A DNA stretch of 8,139 nucleotides from Dyella_B sp035508675 (GCF_035508675.1 NZ_DATJMN010000375.1:1-8139), one strand, 5' to 3'. Shown: positions 1 through 6,818, counted from the stretch's first letter. Translations and numbers: made by a program. Notes: generated by a model from the letters alone, not told the origin.

Positions 1-58
1 GGTGGCTTTCCTGGTTGGGATGTCTGCGCCGATTGTCCGAAGCGTTTCGCACGCGCAA

Positions 59-72
59 TTGATCTGGATCAA
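59..72. promoter_or_regulatory. Perfect FNR/Anr-type binding site upstream of cydA
   Basis: The sequence TTGATCTGGATCAA matches all ten defined positions of the FNR/Anr consensus TTGAT-N4-ATCAA and is a full inverted repeat. Proteins of the FNR family (Fnr, Anr, Etr) bind such sites when oxygen is low and commonly control terminal-oxidase genes, including cytochrome bd. The centre (65.5) lies about 192 nt before the cydA start and about 152 nt before the promoter proposed at 206..218. If it acts on cydA it would be a distal site. It could instead serve a divergent gene beyond the left edge. No convincing -10 was seen 30 to 40 nt downstream of it. Confidence 0.75.
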
Positions 73-131
73 CCGCGGTATCCCCGGCGTTCCGGGTGCG
101 ACCTTGCGCCGCAGATGGCGTGCGCGGGCGG

Positions 132-168
132 TGTGCCGGCACGCGCGGGAAGGGGAAATGTGCCGGCA
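132..168. repeat. Twin 10-bp direct repeats with palindromic cores
   Basis: TGTGCCGGCA occurs at 132..141 and again at 159..168, 27 bp apart start to start. Each copy contains the 8-bp palindrome TGCCGGCA, and the first extends to the 10-bp palindrome GTGCCGGCAC (133..142). Because the cores are palindromic, the two copies could also pair with each other as a hairpin arm. The second copy ends two bases before the FNR/Anr-like site at 171. The pair could be an operator for another regulator, but no family is recognised, and short GC palindromes arise easily at this base composition. Confidence 0.4.
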
Positions 169-170
169 AC

Positions 171-184
171 TTGATCGTCGTCAA
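171..184. promoter_or_regulatory. Second FNR/Anr-type site, one mismatch, promoter-proximal
   Basis: TTGATCGTCGTCAA matches nine of the ten defined positions of TTGAT-N4-ATCAA, with G in place of A at the start of the right half-site. Its centre (177.5) is 112 bp from the centre of the perfect site at 59..72. It also lies about 40 to 41 nt before the transcription start predicted from the -10-like AACAAT at 206..211. That is the classic spacing (near -41.5) from which FNR-family proteins activate RNA polymerase. Binding and activation are inferred; the match and the spacing are seen directly. Confidence 0.65.
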
Positions 185-205
185 GTGGAAGTGCATCGTT
201 ATGCG

Positions 206-211
206 AACAAT
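206..211 (+). promoter_or_regulatory. Candidate -10 element of the cydABX promoter
   Basis: AACAAT matches four of six bases of TATAAT. It lies 21 nt after the right edge of the FNR/Anr-like site at 171..184. Transcription would begin near 218, leaving a leader of about 40 nt before cydA. There is no good -35 hexamer, as is usual for activator-dependent class II promoters where the activator overlaps the -35 region. The hexamer alone is weak evidence in DNA of this composition; support comes from its position relative to the activator site. Confidence 0.35.
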
Positions 212-241
212 GCGCTGGCGTCGGGCCCCTGTCCCTCCTTC

Positions 242-247
242 AAAGGA
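242..247 (+). promoter_or_regulatory. Ribosome binding site that fixes the cydA start
   Basis: AAAGGA lies 10 nt before the ATG at 258. Translation from this ATG gives an N-terminus (MHDIHVVDLSRLQFALTALY) that lines up with E. coli CydA with only two extra residues. The reading frame stays open upstream to a possible start at 96, but that extension is arginine-rich, has no family counterpart and would overlap the proposed promoter and regulatory site. Confidence 0.7.
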
Positions 248-257
248 CGCTACCACC

Positions 258-1838
258 ATGCACGACATCCACGTTGTCGATCTGTCGCGACTGCAATTCG
301 CGCTGACTGCGCTGTACCACTATCTGTTCGTTCCGCTGACACTGGGCCTGTCGTTCCTGCTGGCCGCCATGGAAACGGTTTACGTCACCACCGGCAGGGA
401 GATCTACAAACGCATCACCCAGTTCTGGGGCAAGCTGTTCCTGATCAATTTTGCCCTGGGCGTGGCCACCGGCCTCACCATGGAGTTCGAGTTCGGCACC
501 AATTGGTCGTTCTACTCGGGTTTCGTAGGCGACATCTTCGGCGCACCGCTGGCGATCGAAGGCCTGATGGCATTCTTCCTCGAATCCACCTTCGTCGGCT
601 TGATGGCATTCGGCTGGGATCGCCTGCGTCCGGGCCAGCATCTGGCGGTGACCTATCTGGTGGCGCTGGGTTCGAACCTGTCGGCGCTGTGGATCCTGAT
701 CGCCAACAGCTTCATGCAGATGCCCGAAGGCGCCCACTTCAACCCGACCACCATGCGCATGGAGCTTTCCAGCCTGTCGGAGCTCATTTTCAGCCACGAT
801 GCGCAGGCGAAATTCGTGCATACCAGCATCGCGGGCTATGTCACGGCGGCCGTGTTCGTGGCCGGTGTCAGCGCCTGGTATCTGCTGAAGAAGCGCCATG
901 TCGACCTGGCGCGCCGTTCGTTTCGCATGGCGGTGCTGTTCGGCGTGCTGGCCACAGCCGGCGTGATCACCCTGGGTGACGCGCTGGGTTTCGTCGGCGC
1001 GCAAGCCCAGCCGACCAAGCTGGCCGCGATGGAAGGCTTGTGGAAAACCGAAGCGGCGCCGATGCCGTTCAACCTGATCGCCTTCCCGTCGCAGAGGTAC
1101 CAGACCAACTATGGCGACATCCAGATTCCCTACGCCCTATCGCTGCTGGTGACGCATTCGCTGACCGGCAGTGTGCCCGGCGTGGCGGAACTGGAGCAGG
1201 ACGCCAACCAACGTATCCGCGACGGCATTCCTGCGGTATCCGCACTCAAGACGCTCTCCGCCGAACCCAACGACGCCACTGCGCTGGCCCAGTTCCACGC
1301 CCACGAAAAAGATCTCGGCTACGGTTTCCTGGTGCAACGCTATGCGCCGGACGTCACCACCGCGACCGATCAGCAGATCGCCACCGCCGCGCGCGACTCG
1401 ATACCGCAGGTCGCGCCGGTGTTCTGGTCGTTCCGCCTGATGGTCGCCATGGGCCTGGCGATGCTGGCCTACTTTGTGCTCGCCGTGATCTACACCATGC
1501 GTAATGTGGTCGAACACAAGCGCTGGTTCCTGCTCGTCGCGGTATGGATGATCCCGGTGCCGTTCCTCGCCTGCGAAATGGGTTGGCTGGTGGCCGAACT
1601 CGGGCGCCAGCCGTGGACGGTGTTCGGCGTGCTGCCGACCTGGATGTCTGCCTCCACCCATAGCGTGGGCTACATGATCTTTTCGATCGTCGGGTTCGTC
1701 GCGCTGTATACCCTTTTCATCATCGTGGAGATGTACCTGATGGTGCGCGCCATCCGGCTCGGACCCGGCGACGCGCCCGACGCGCATTCACCTCACCCAT
1801 CACAGGCCGCACGCGTGGCCGGCTACGCGGAGGGCTGA
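258..1838 (+). CDS. cydA: Cytochrome bd ubiquinol oxidase subunit I (CydA)
   Basis: This is the 526-residue haem-bearing subunit of cytochrome bd, an inner-membrane enzyme that oxidises quinol and reduces oxygen to water without pumping protons. It is nearly the length of E. coli CydA (522) and similar throughout. By alignment from memory, His21 corresponds to the high-spin haem ligand His19, and His188 and Met395 to the haem b558 ligands His186 and Met393. Glu101 and Glu109 match E99 and E107. Lys254 and Glu259 in TKLAAME match the quinol-site K252 and E257. The motif GRQPW is at 449-453. The long periplasmic Q-loop (roughly residues 245-385, including the C-terminal insert KDLGYGFLVQRY) places it in the long-Q-loop E. 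coli subfamily and not the short-loop CIO type. The ATG at 258 is chosen for its ribosome site and N-terminal match. cydB follows after 3 nt, so the two are co-translated. Two FNR/Anr-type sites upstream suggest induction at low oxygen. Confidence 0.97.
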   Translation: MHDIHVVDLSRLQFALTALYHYLFVPLTLGLSFLLAAMETVYVTTGREIYKRITQFWGKLFLINFALGVATGLTMEFEFGTNWSFYSGFVGDIFGAPLAIEGLMAFFLESTFVGLMAFGWDRLRPGQHLAVTYLVALGSNLSALWILIANSFMQMPEGAHFNPTTMRMELSSLSELIFSHDAQAKFVHTSIAGYVTAAVFVAGVSAWYLLKKRHVDLARRSFRMAVLFGVLATAGVITLGDALGFVGAQAQPTKLAAMEGLWKTEAAPMPFNLIAFPSQRYQTNYGDIQIPYALSLLVTHSLTGSVPGVAELEQDANQRIRDGIPAVSALKTLSAEPNDATALAQFHAHEKDLGYGFLVQRYAPDVTTATDQQIATAARDSIPQVAPVFWSFRLMVAMGLAMLAYFVLAVIYTMRNVVEHKRWFLLVAVWMIPVPFLACEMGWLVAELGRQPWTVFGVLPTWMSASTHSVGYMIFSIVGFVALYTLFIIVEMYLMVRAIRLGPGDAPDAHSPHPSQAARVAGYAEG

Positions 1839-1841
1839 TCG

Positions 1842-2975
1842 ATGGAAACGTACGCAGTACTTCAAGGCATCTGGTGGCTGCTGCTCGGCGTGTTGCTCAT
1901 CGGCCTGGCCACGATGGTCGGCATGGACATGGGCGTGGGCACCATTCTTCGCTACGTCGGCCGCAACGACGTGGAACGCCGCGTGGCGTTGAACATCGTC
2001 GGGCCGCATTGGGATGGCAACCAGGTATGGTTCATCCTCGGCGGCGGCGCGGTGTTTGCGGCGTTTCCGCTGATCTACGCCACCGCGTTCTCGGGCTTCT
2101 ACGTGGTGATGCTCCTGCTGTTGTGGAGCATGATCATGCGCCCGCTGGGTTTCGAATACCGCAGCAAGCTGCCCGCGGCAAGCTGGCGCAATGTGTGGGA
2201 TTGGGCCTTGTTCATCAGCGGCTTCGTGCCGATGGTGGTGTTCGGCGCGGCATTCGGCAATCTGTTCCGCGGCGTGCCGTTCCAGTTCGAGTGGAACCTC
2301 ACCTCGCACTACACCGGTTCGTTCCTGGCGCTGCTCAATCCGTTCGCGATCCTGTGCGGCCTGCTTTCGCTGTCGCTTTCTGTCTACATGGGGTCGGCCA
2401 CCGTCATGAACGGCGCCGAGGACGCGATGTATGAGCGGGCCCGCCACCTGGCCCGCCTGTCGGCCGTCGCAGCGATCGTGCTGTTTGCGATCGGCGGCGT
2501 GTGGGTGCACGGCATGAGCGGTTATGCCATCGCCCACGGCCCAGGCGCGGGCGTGCCGCAAACGCCGCTGCAACAGACCGTGACGCGCACCGGCGGTGCG
2601 TGGTTTGCCAACTTCAACGCGCATCCGCTGCTATGGGTGGTGCCACTGCTTGGCTTCGCCGGCATGTTGCTGGGTTTGCTCGCCGCGGGCGCGCGCCGCT
2701 CGCATCTGGCCTGGTGGCTGGGTGCGCTGGCCTGGCTTGGGGTGATCGGCACCGCCGGCACGGCGCTGTTTCCGTTCCTGCTGCCATCCAGCAGCACGCC
2801 GGATCAAAGCCTCACCATCTGGAATGCCAGTTCCAGCCGGCTCACGCTCGCCTGGATGCTTGGCTTCGCCCTGGTGTTCGTGCCCTTGGTCCTCTGGTAC
2901 ACCAGTTGGGCGTTCTATGTGATGCGCGGCAAGGTCAAGGCCGACCGCATCGTCAACGACGAGCACGCCTACTGA
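1842..2975 (+). CDS. cydB: Cytochrome bd ubiquinol oxidase subunit II (CydB)
   Basis: This 377-residue polytopic membrane protein pairs with CydA; E. coli CydB has 379 residues and aligns end to end. Conserved stretches include GIWWLLLGVLLIG (9-21), GRNDVERR (40-47), PHWDGNQVW (55-63, with Asp58), FSGFYVVM (83-90), RPLGFEYRSK (100-109) and a C-terminal Tyr. GGAGG at 1829..1833, 8 nt before the ATG and inside the end of cydA, supports the start and translational coupling. One oddity is in helix 1. The usual T-D-G-F-D-M-G reads M-V-G-M-D-M-G here, so the first aspartate (position 26) is Val (codon GTC) while Asp29 is kept. CydB carries no haem in the E. coli enzyme but is needed for stability and for proton and oxygen routes. 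The product is certain; the effect of the substitution is unknown. Confidence 0.97.
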   Translation: METYAVLQGIWWLLLGVLLIGLATMVGMDMGVGTILRYVGRNDVERRVALNIVGPHWDGNQVWFILGGGAVFAAFPLIYATAFSGFYVVMLLLLWSMIMRPLGFEYRSKLPAASWRNVWDWALFISGFVPMVVFGAAFGNLFRGVPFQFEWNLTSHYTGSFLALLNPFAILCGLLSLSLSVYMGSATVMNGAEDAMYERARHLARLSAVAAIVLFAIGGVWVHGMSGYAIAHGPGAGVPQTPLQQTVTRTGGAWFANFNAHPLLWVVPLLGFAGMLLGLLAAGARRSHLAWWLGALAWLGVIGTAGTALFPFLLPSSSTPDQSLTIWNASSSRLTLAWMLGFALVFVPLVLWYTSWAFYVMRGKVKADRIVNDEHAY

Positions 2976-2984
2976 GGAGCTGCC

Positions 2985-3197
2985 ATGAAAACCTTTCTGC
3001 TGTTTACGCTCTTCATGGTCATCGCGGTGCTGGTCATCGTCATGGCCGTCATCCTTGGCGATACCGGTGCCTGGTATTTCGCCTGGCTGGTCGGCACGGT
3101 GATGATCGTGTTGATCGCCGCAACTGGTGGCGCCATGCTTGACGCGCAGGACGAACATCGCGCCCGGACGTCGAAAGGCCCCGCGCCGGGCGCATGA
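2985..3197 (+). CDS. cydX: CydX-like small subunit with an extra N-terminal membrane helix
   Basis: This 70-residue protein lies 9 nt after cydB, with a strong GAGGAG (2974..2979) 5 nt before its ATG. Residues 30-58 resemble the CydX/YbgT subunit of cytochrome bd. WYFAWLVGT matches E. coli WYFAWILGT, followed by a hydrophobic helix and an acidic stretch (Asp53 at the place of CydX Glu25). CydX normally has about 37 residues and starts directly at the Trp. Here residues 4-24 form a separate very hydrophobic helix, joined by the short loop GDTG, and no start codon lies just before Trp30. Lys2 and the basic tail (HRARTSK) suggest both ends are cytoplasmic and the loop periplasmic. CydX binds CydA and stabilises the haems; the same role is inferred here. 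The extra helix has no recognised family. The symbol rests on the WYFAW core and the operon position. Confidence 0.8.
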   Translation: MKTFLLFTLFMVIAVLVIVMAVILGDTGAWYFAWLVGTVMIVLIAATGGAMLDAQDEHRARTSKGPAPGA

Positions 3198-3221
3198 AAA
3201 CCAGGTCCGTTTGTGACGTTG

Positions 3222-3252
3222 ATGCGGGGCCGGCGCCATGCCGGCCCCGCAT
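3222..3252 (+). terminator. Perfect 13-bp GC-rich hairpin between the cydX-like gene and cydD
   Basis: ATGCGGGGCCGGC (3222..3234) is followed by the loop GCCAT and then its exact reverse complement (3240..3252). The hairpin begins 25 nt after the cydX-like stop and ends 14 nt before the cydD ATG. No run of T follows (TATGGAAAA), so it does not look like an efficient intrinsic terminator. More likely roles are partial attenuation of cydDC relative to cydABX, or protection of the upstream mRNA from 3' decay. The structure is seen directly; the role is inferred. Confidence 0.55.
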
Positions 3253-3266
3253 TATGGAAAACTGCG

Positions 3267-5006
3267 ATGACGCTCAGCGCTAGCCAATGGTTGCGACAAC
3301 AGGCGCGCCCGATGCGCCGCCTGCTGGCCGGTGGCATCGTTGCCGGTGCGCTGCAGGCGGCATTGATGTGCCTGGGTGCGTGGCTGATCGCGCATAGCTT
3401 GACGCAGGCGATTTTTGCATCCGGTTCGCTGGCAACGCTCTGGCCACTGCTGGCACTGCTGCCGCCGGTTGCCATATCGCGCTGTGCGCTGACGATCCGG
3501 CAGCGGCGTGCGACATTCGAAGCGGGCGCGCAGGTCAGCATGCAACTGCGGCAGGCGTTGGAGGAATGCACGCGCGTGCTGGGTCCGGCGTGGGCGACGC
3601 AGCAATCGAGCGGCGACGTCGTCACGCGTTTCGTCGACGGCATCGACGCACTGATTCCCTATTACTCAGGTTATCTGCCGCAACTTGCCTTTGCGGGCAT
3701 CGTACCGAGCATCATTCTGGCCTGTGCCCTGGTGGCCGATCCCTGGTCGGCCTTGGTGCTGGCGGCGACCGCGCCGCTGATACCAGTTTTCATGCTGCTG
3801 GCTGGCCGTGCTGCCGAACAGGCCAGCCAGCGTCGCTGGAAGCAGTTGCGCCGCATGGGCGCGCACTTCATGGATGCGTTGGCCGGACTCACCACCCTGC
3901 GCTTGTTCCGTGCCGTGAACCGCGAGCAGGCTTTTCTTGCCGCGACCGGGGAAGCGTATCGAAAGGAAACCATGGCGGTGCTGCGTATCGCCTTTCTTTC
4001 TGCGCTGGTGCTGGAGTTTTTCGCCACCGTCAGCATCGCCGTGTTGGCTGTATTAGTGGGCTTCCGCCTGCTGTGGGGCAAGCTTGGTTTCGAACCCGGC
4101 CTGTTCGTGCTGCTGCTGGCGCCCGAATTCTTTCTGCCGTTGCGCGCGCTGGGCATGCAGCGGCATCGCAAGATGGAAGCGGCGGCGGCGGCCGAGGATC
4201 TGGCGGCATTGCTGGAAACGCATGCAAGCCGCGCCGCCGGAACCTCGCAGAACAAACAGCTGGCGTTCCTATCGCAGCAGATCGCCATAGCATTCGAACA
4301 GGTGCGCTTCGGCTATCAGGATGATCGCGACGTGTTGCACGGCATCGATCTTTCGGTGGAAGCCGGGACCTGCCTCACTCTGGTCGGCGAAACCGGCAGC
4401 GGCAAAAGCACGCTGCTTTCCCTGCTGATGGGTTTCGCCGCACCGCGCAGCGGCCGCATCCTGATCAATGGCGTGGACCTTGCCGATCTGGATCAGGACG
4501 CATGGCGACGGCACATCGCGTGGGTACCTCAGCGCACGCATGTCTTTCATGGAACCTTGCGCGACAATCTGCTGCTCGCGGCCCCCACCGCCGATGCGCT
4601 GCAACTGGAACGCGCCATGCACGCCGCTGCGCTGACGGACGTGATAGCCCGGTTGCCGCAAGGACTCGATACACCGCTCGGCGAACAGGGACGCGGACTC
4701 TCCGGTGGCGAGCGGCAACGCCTGTCATTGGCGCGCGCATGGCTGCGCGATGCACCGTTACTGCTGCTGGACGAACCCACCCAGCATCTTGATGCGGCCA
4801 CGGCGGCCCGAATCGACGCATCGCTCGCCAGGCTGCGCCGCGGGCGCACCGTCGTCCGCATCGCCCATCGGCTGGACGCGATCGCGGCGGATGAGCAAGT
4901 TGCGGTGATGGCGGATGGCCGCATCGTGGAAGCCGGGACGGCGCACACCTTGCGCCATGCGCACGGCGCCTTTGCGCGTTTGCTTGCCGCAGATCGTGCC
5001 GCATGA
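3267..5006 (+). CDS. cydD: ABC exporter subunit CydD, cytochrome bd assembly
   Basis: This 579-residue fused membrane and ATPase half-transporter is close to E. coli CydD (588). With CydC it forms the inner-membrane exporter required to mature cytochrome bd, variously reported to move glutathione and cysteine or haem. The membrane domain occupies about residues 1-320 and shows CydD-like stretches such as YYSGYLPQLAF (132-142), TAPLIPVFM (168-176) and LLAPEFFLPLRALG (283-296). The ATPase domain has Walker A GETGSGKST (374-382), Q-loop Gln422, signature LSGGERQR (478-485), Walker B LLLLDEP (498-504) and switch His534, so it looks catalytically complete. The ATG at 3267 is preferred, with GGAAA just upstream. 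The in-frame GTG at 3213 would add 18 residues encoded by the hairpin and has no family counterpart. The gene ends in an ATGA overlap with cydC. Confidence 0.94.
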   Translation: MTLSASQWLRQQARPMRRLLAGGIVAGALQAALMCLGAWLIAHSLTQAIFASGSLATLWPLLALLPPVAISRCALTIRQRRATFEAGAQVSMQLRQALEECTRVLGPAWATQQSSGDVVTRFVDGIDALIPYYSGYLPQLAFAGIVPSIILACALVADPWSALVLAATAPLIPVFMLLAGRAAEQASQRRWKQLRRMGAHFMDALAGLTTLRLFRAVNREQAFLAATGEAYRKETMAVLRIAFLSALVLEFFATVSIAVLAVLVGFRLLWGKLGFEPGLFVLLLAPEFFLPLRALGMQRHRKMEAAAAAEDLAALLETHASRAAGTSQNKQLAFLSQQIAIAFEQVRFGYQDDRDVLHGIDLSVEAGTCLTLVGETGSGKSTLLSLLMGFAAPRSGRILINGVDLADLDQDAWRRHIAWVPQRTHVFHGTLRDNLLLAAPTADALQLERAMHAAALTDVIARLPQGLDTPLGEQGRGLSGGERQRLSLARAWLRDAPLLLLDEPTQHLDAATAARIDASLARLRRGRTVVRIAHRLDAIAADEQVAVMADGRIVEAGTAHTLRHAHGAFARLLAADRAA

Positions 5007-6769
5007 GCCACCTCGATCCGTCCATGCCGGCCAAGGCGATCGCGCGCCGCCTGCTCGACCTGCTGCGCGAGGAACGCGGATGGATGACCGCTGGTGCAGC
5101 GGTCGCCACCGTGAGCACGCTGGCCGGCATCGCCTTGATCGCAGTCGCCGGCCACTTCATCACGGCCATGGCGCTGGCCGGTGCAAGCAGCGTGGCCATC
5201 AACTACTACACGCCCGCCGCCTTGATCCGCCTGCTGGCCATCATGCGCACCTTGGGCCGTTACCTGGAGCGGCTCATCACGCACGATGCGACGCTGCGGC
5301 AGCTCGCGCGCCTGCGCACCAGCTTGTTCGCAAGACTGGCACCGCTGGCACCGGCGCGACTCGGTGTACTGCGCAGCGCCGAATTGTTCTCCCGCCTGCG
5401 CGCCGACGTCGACGCGCTGGAACATGCCTATCTGAGCGTCGCCGTGCCGCTGGTGACGGCCGTGGTGGTCAGCCTGAGTGTCTTGCTGGTCGCGTTCTGG
5501 TATCTGCCATGGCTTGGCGCGTGCCTATGCCTGTTGCTGCTGATCGGCGGACTGGGGCTGCCGTGGTGGACGTGGCGACATGGCAAGGCGGCGAGTGCCG
5601 AGACCGTGGCCTATACGGAAGCACTGCGCGACATCGCCGCCGATGGCGTGCGTGGCCGCGCCGAGCTGGTGCTGTACGGCGCACAATCGCGCCACGCCGA
5701 TCGCGTGAGGCAGCTGACGCTGCAGCAACAGCAGGCACGACGGAAGGTGGATACCTTGCAAGCGGCAAGCGGCGCCGGCGTGATGCTCTGTGCTCAGCTC
5801 GCCTTGGTCAGTGCGCTTGCATGTGGCCTTGCTGCATTGCATGCCGGCGTACTTGCCGCCCCGGTGCTGGTGATGCTGGCCTTACTGGCGCAAGCCGTGT
5901 TCGAAGCCATCGTTCCGCTACCCGAGGCATGGGCGCAATGGGGCGCGACGCTGGCCAGTGCGCGGCGCGTCTTTGCGCTGGTAGATACGCCACCGGCCAT
6001 CATCGAACCAACGCAGCCCTCGCCGTCGGCGGAGCGGTGCGACCTGGTCCTTCGCCAAGTCCGTCTTCGCTATGACGAAAGCGCGCCGTGGGCGTTGGAC
6101 GGCGTGGATCTCGACGTGCCGCAAGGCAGCCGGCTGGCGGTGATCGGTCCGTCCGGTGCCGGCAAAAGCAGTGTGCTGGGCGCGGTGTTGCGCTTGTACC
6201 CCTACCAGGAGGGCCATATCACGTTCGGCGGCAAACCGCTCGAATGCTGGCAGGGCGACGATGTGCGCGCCCGCATCGCAGTGGTCGAGCAACAGCCCTA
6301 TCTGTTCGATGCAAGCCTGCGCGAAAACCTGCGGCTGGGACGTCCCGATGCAACGGACGACATGCTTCATGAGGTCATCGCACAGGCTCGTTTGGACGTC
6401 TATGTATCCAAGCTGCCGCATGGCCTGGATACATGGGTGGGCGAAAACGGCATCCGCGTTTCCGGCGGGGAGGCCAGGCGCATCGCTATCGCCCGCGCGC
6501 TGCTGATGGATGCACCGGTGATGGTGTTCGACGAGCCCACCGAAGGACTCGACGCGCTTACCGCAAGCGAGCTCTACGACAGCCTTGCCGCTGCTGCAAA
6601 GGGGCGCAGCCTGCTGGTCATCACGCACCGGTTGGGAAAGCTTGCCACGCTCGTCGATGAGGTTGCGGTGATGCGCGAAGGACGCATCGTCGAGCGTTTG
6701 TCCGTGGATGCCTATCAGTCCCGGCGGCTGTATGAGCGGAACGCACAGGGCGAGGCGCTACTGCACTAA
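5003..6769 (+). CDS. cydC: ABC exporter subunit CydC, cytochrome bd assembly
   Basis: This 588-residue partner of CydD (E. coli CydC has 573) is the second fused membrane and ATPase half. The membrane domain contains GRYLERLITHDATLR (85-99). Within it, Arg90 and His94 correspond by my count to E. coli CydC Arg81 and His85, residues linked in structural work to haem binding, which supports the CydC assignment over CydD. The ATPase domain has Walker A GPSGAGKSS (382-390), a Q-loop reading VVEQ (Gln430) where VVPQ is common, signature VSGGEARR (486-493), Walker B VMVFDEP (506-512) followed by the CydC-like TEGLDA, and switch His542. The ATG overlaps the cydD stop in ATGA, which couples translation and favours equal amounts of the two halves. 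The last gene of the operon, it is followed by a hairpin at 6792..6818. Confidence 0.94.
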   Translation: MSHLDPSMPAKAIARRLLDLLREERGWMTAGAAVATVSTLAGIALIAVAGHFITAMALAGASSVAINYYTPAALIRLLAIMRTLGRYLERLITHDATLRQLARLRTSLFARLAPLAPARLGVLRSAELFSRLRADVDALEHAYLSVAVPLVTAVVVSLSVLLVAFWYLPWLGACLCLLLLIGGLGLPWWTWRHGKAASAETVAYTEALRDIAADGVRGRAELVLYGAQSRHADRVRQLTLQQQQARRKVDTLQAASGAGVMLCAQLALVSALACGLAALHAGVLAAPVLVMLALLAQAVFEAIVPLPEAWAQWGATLASARRVFALVDTPPAIIEPTQPSPSAERCDLVLRQVRLRYDESAPWALDGVDLDVPQGSRLAVIGPSGAGKSSVLGAVLRLYPYQEGHITFGGKPLECWQGDDVRARIAVVEQQPYLFDASLRENLRLGRPDATDDMLHEVIAQARLDVYVSKLPHGLDTWVGENGIRVSGGEARRIAIARALLMDAPVMVFDEPTEGLDALTASELYDSLAAAAKGRSLLVITHRLGKLATLVDEVAVMREGRIVERLSVDAYQSRRLYERNAQGEALLH

Positions 6770-6791
6770 GGTCAATGGCGCGGAGATTCGC

Positions 6792-6818
6792 TCCCTCCCC
6801 TGCGAAGTAGGGGAGGGA
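6792..6818. terminator. Hairpin in the convergent gap after cydC, weak intrinsic terminator
   Basis: TCCCTCCCCT (6792..6801) and AGGGGAGGGA (6809..6818) form a perfect 10-bp stem with the 7-nt loop GCGAAGT, 22 nt after the cydC stop. Only a short T-run follows on the + strand (CCGTTTG) and none on the minus strand, so termination may be modest. Its place between two convergent genes suits a shared 3' boundary. Its sequence also resembles the CTCCCTCCCC...GGGGAGGG hairpins scattered between genes in many GC-rich proteobacteria, so it may be a dispersed repeat copy. The remaining gap up to 6885 shows no gene. Confidence 0.6.

Noticed and set aside
231..248. Small hairpin (TCCT with AGGA) that could hide the cydA ribosome site
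   Set aside because: The stem is only four base pairs with a tight loop, too weak to call a regulatory structure.
96..257. In-frame 54-codon extension of cydA starting at 96
   Set aside because: The extension is arginine-rich, has no CydA counterpart and overlaps the putative promoter and regulator site. The ATG at 258 has a ribosome site and matches the known CydA N-terminus.
2..979. Long + strand open frame overlapping cydA in another frame
   Set aside because: Its product is rich in Arg, His, Gly and Pro and resembles no protein family. It overlaps the certain cydA reading frame, as expected of an out-of-frame shadow in GC-rich DNA.
1800..2624. Long minus-strand open frame opposite cydB, with similar ones opposite cydA, cydD and cydC
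   Set aside because: High GC gives few stop codons opposite real genes. The products are low-complexity and His, Gln and Arg rich, with no recognisable domains.
3213..3266. GTG start for cydD at 3213, adding 18 residues
   Set aside because: The added codons fall on the hairpin arms, there is no ribosome site before the GTG, and the extra residues have no family match.
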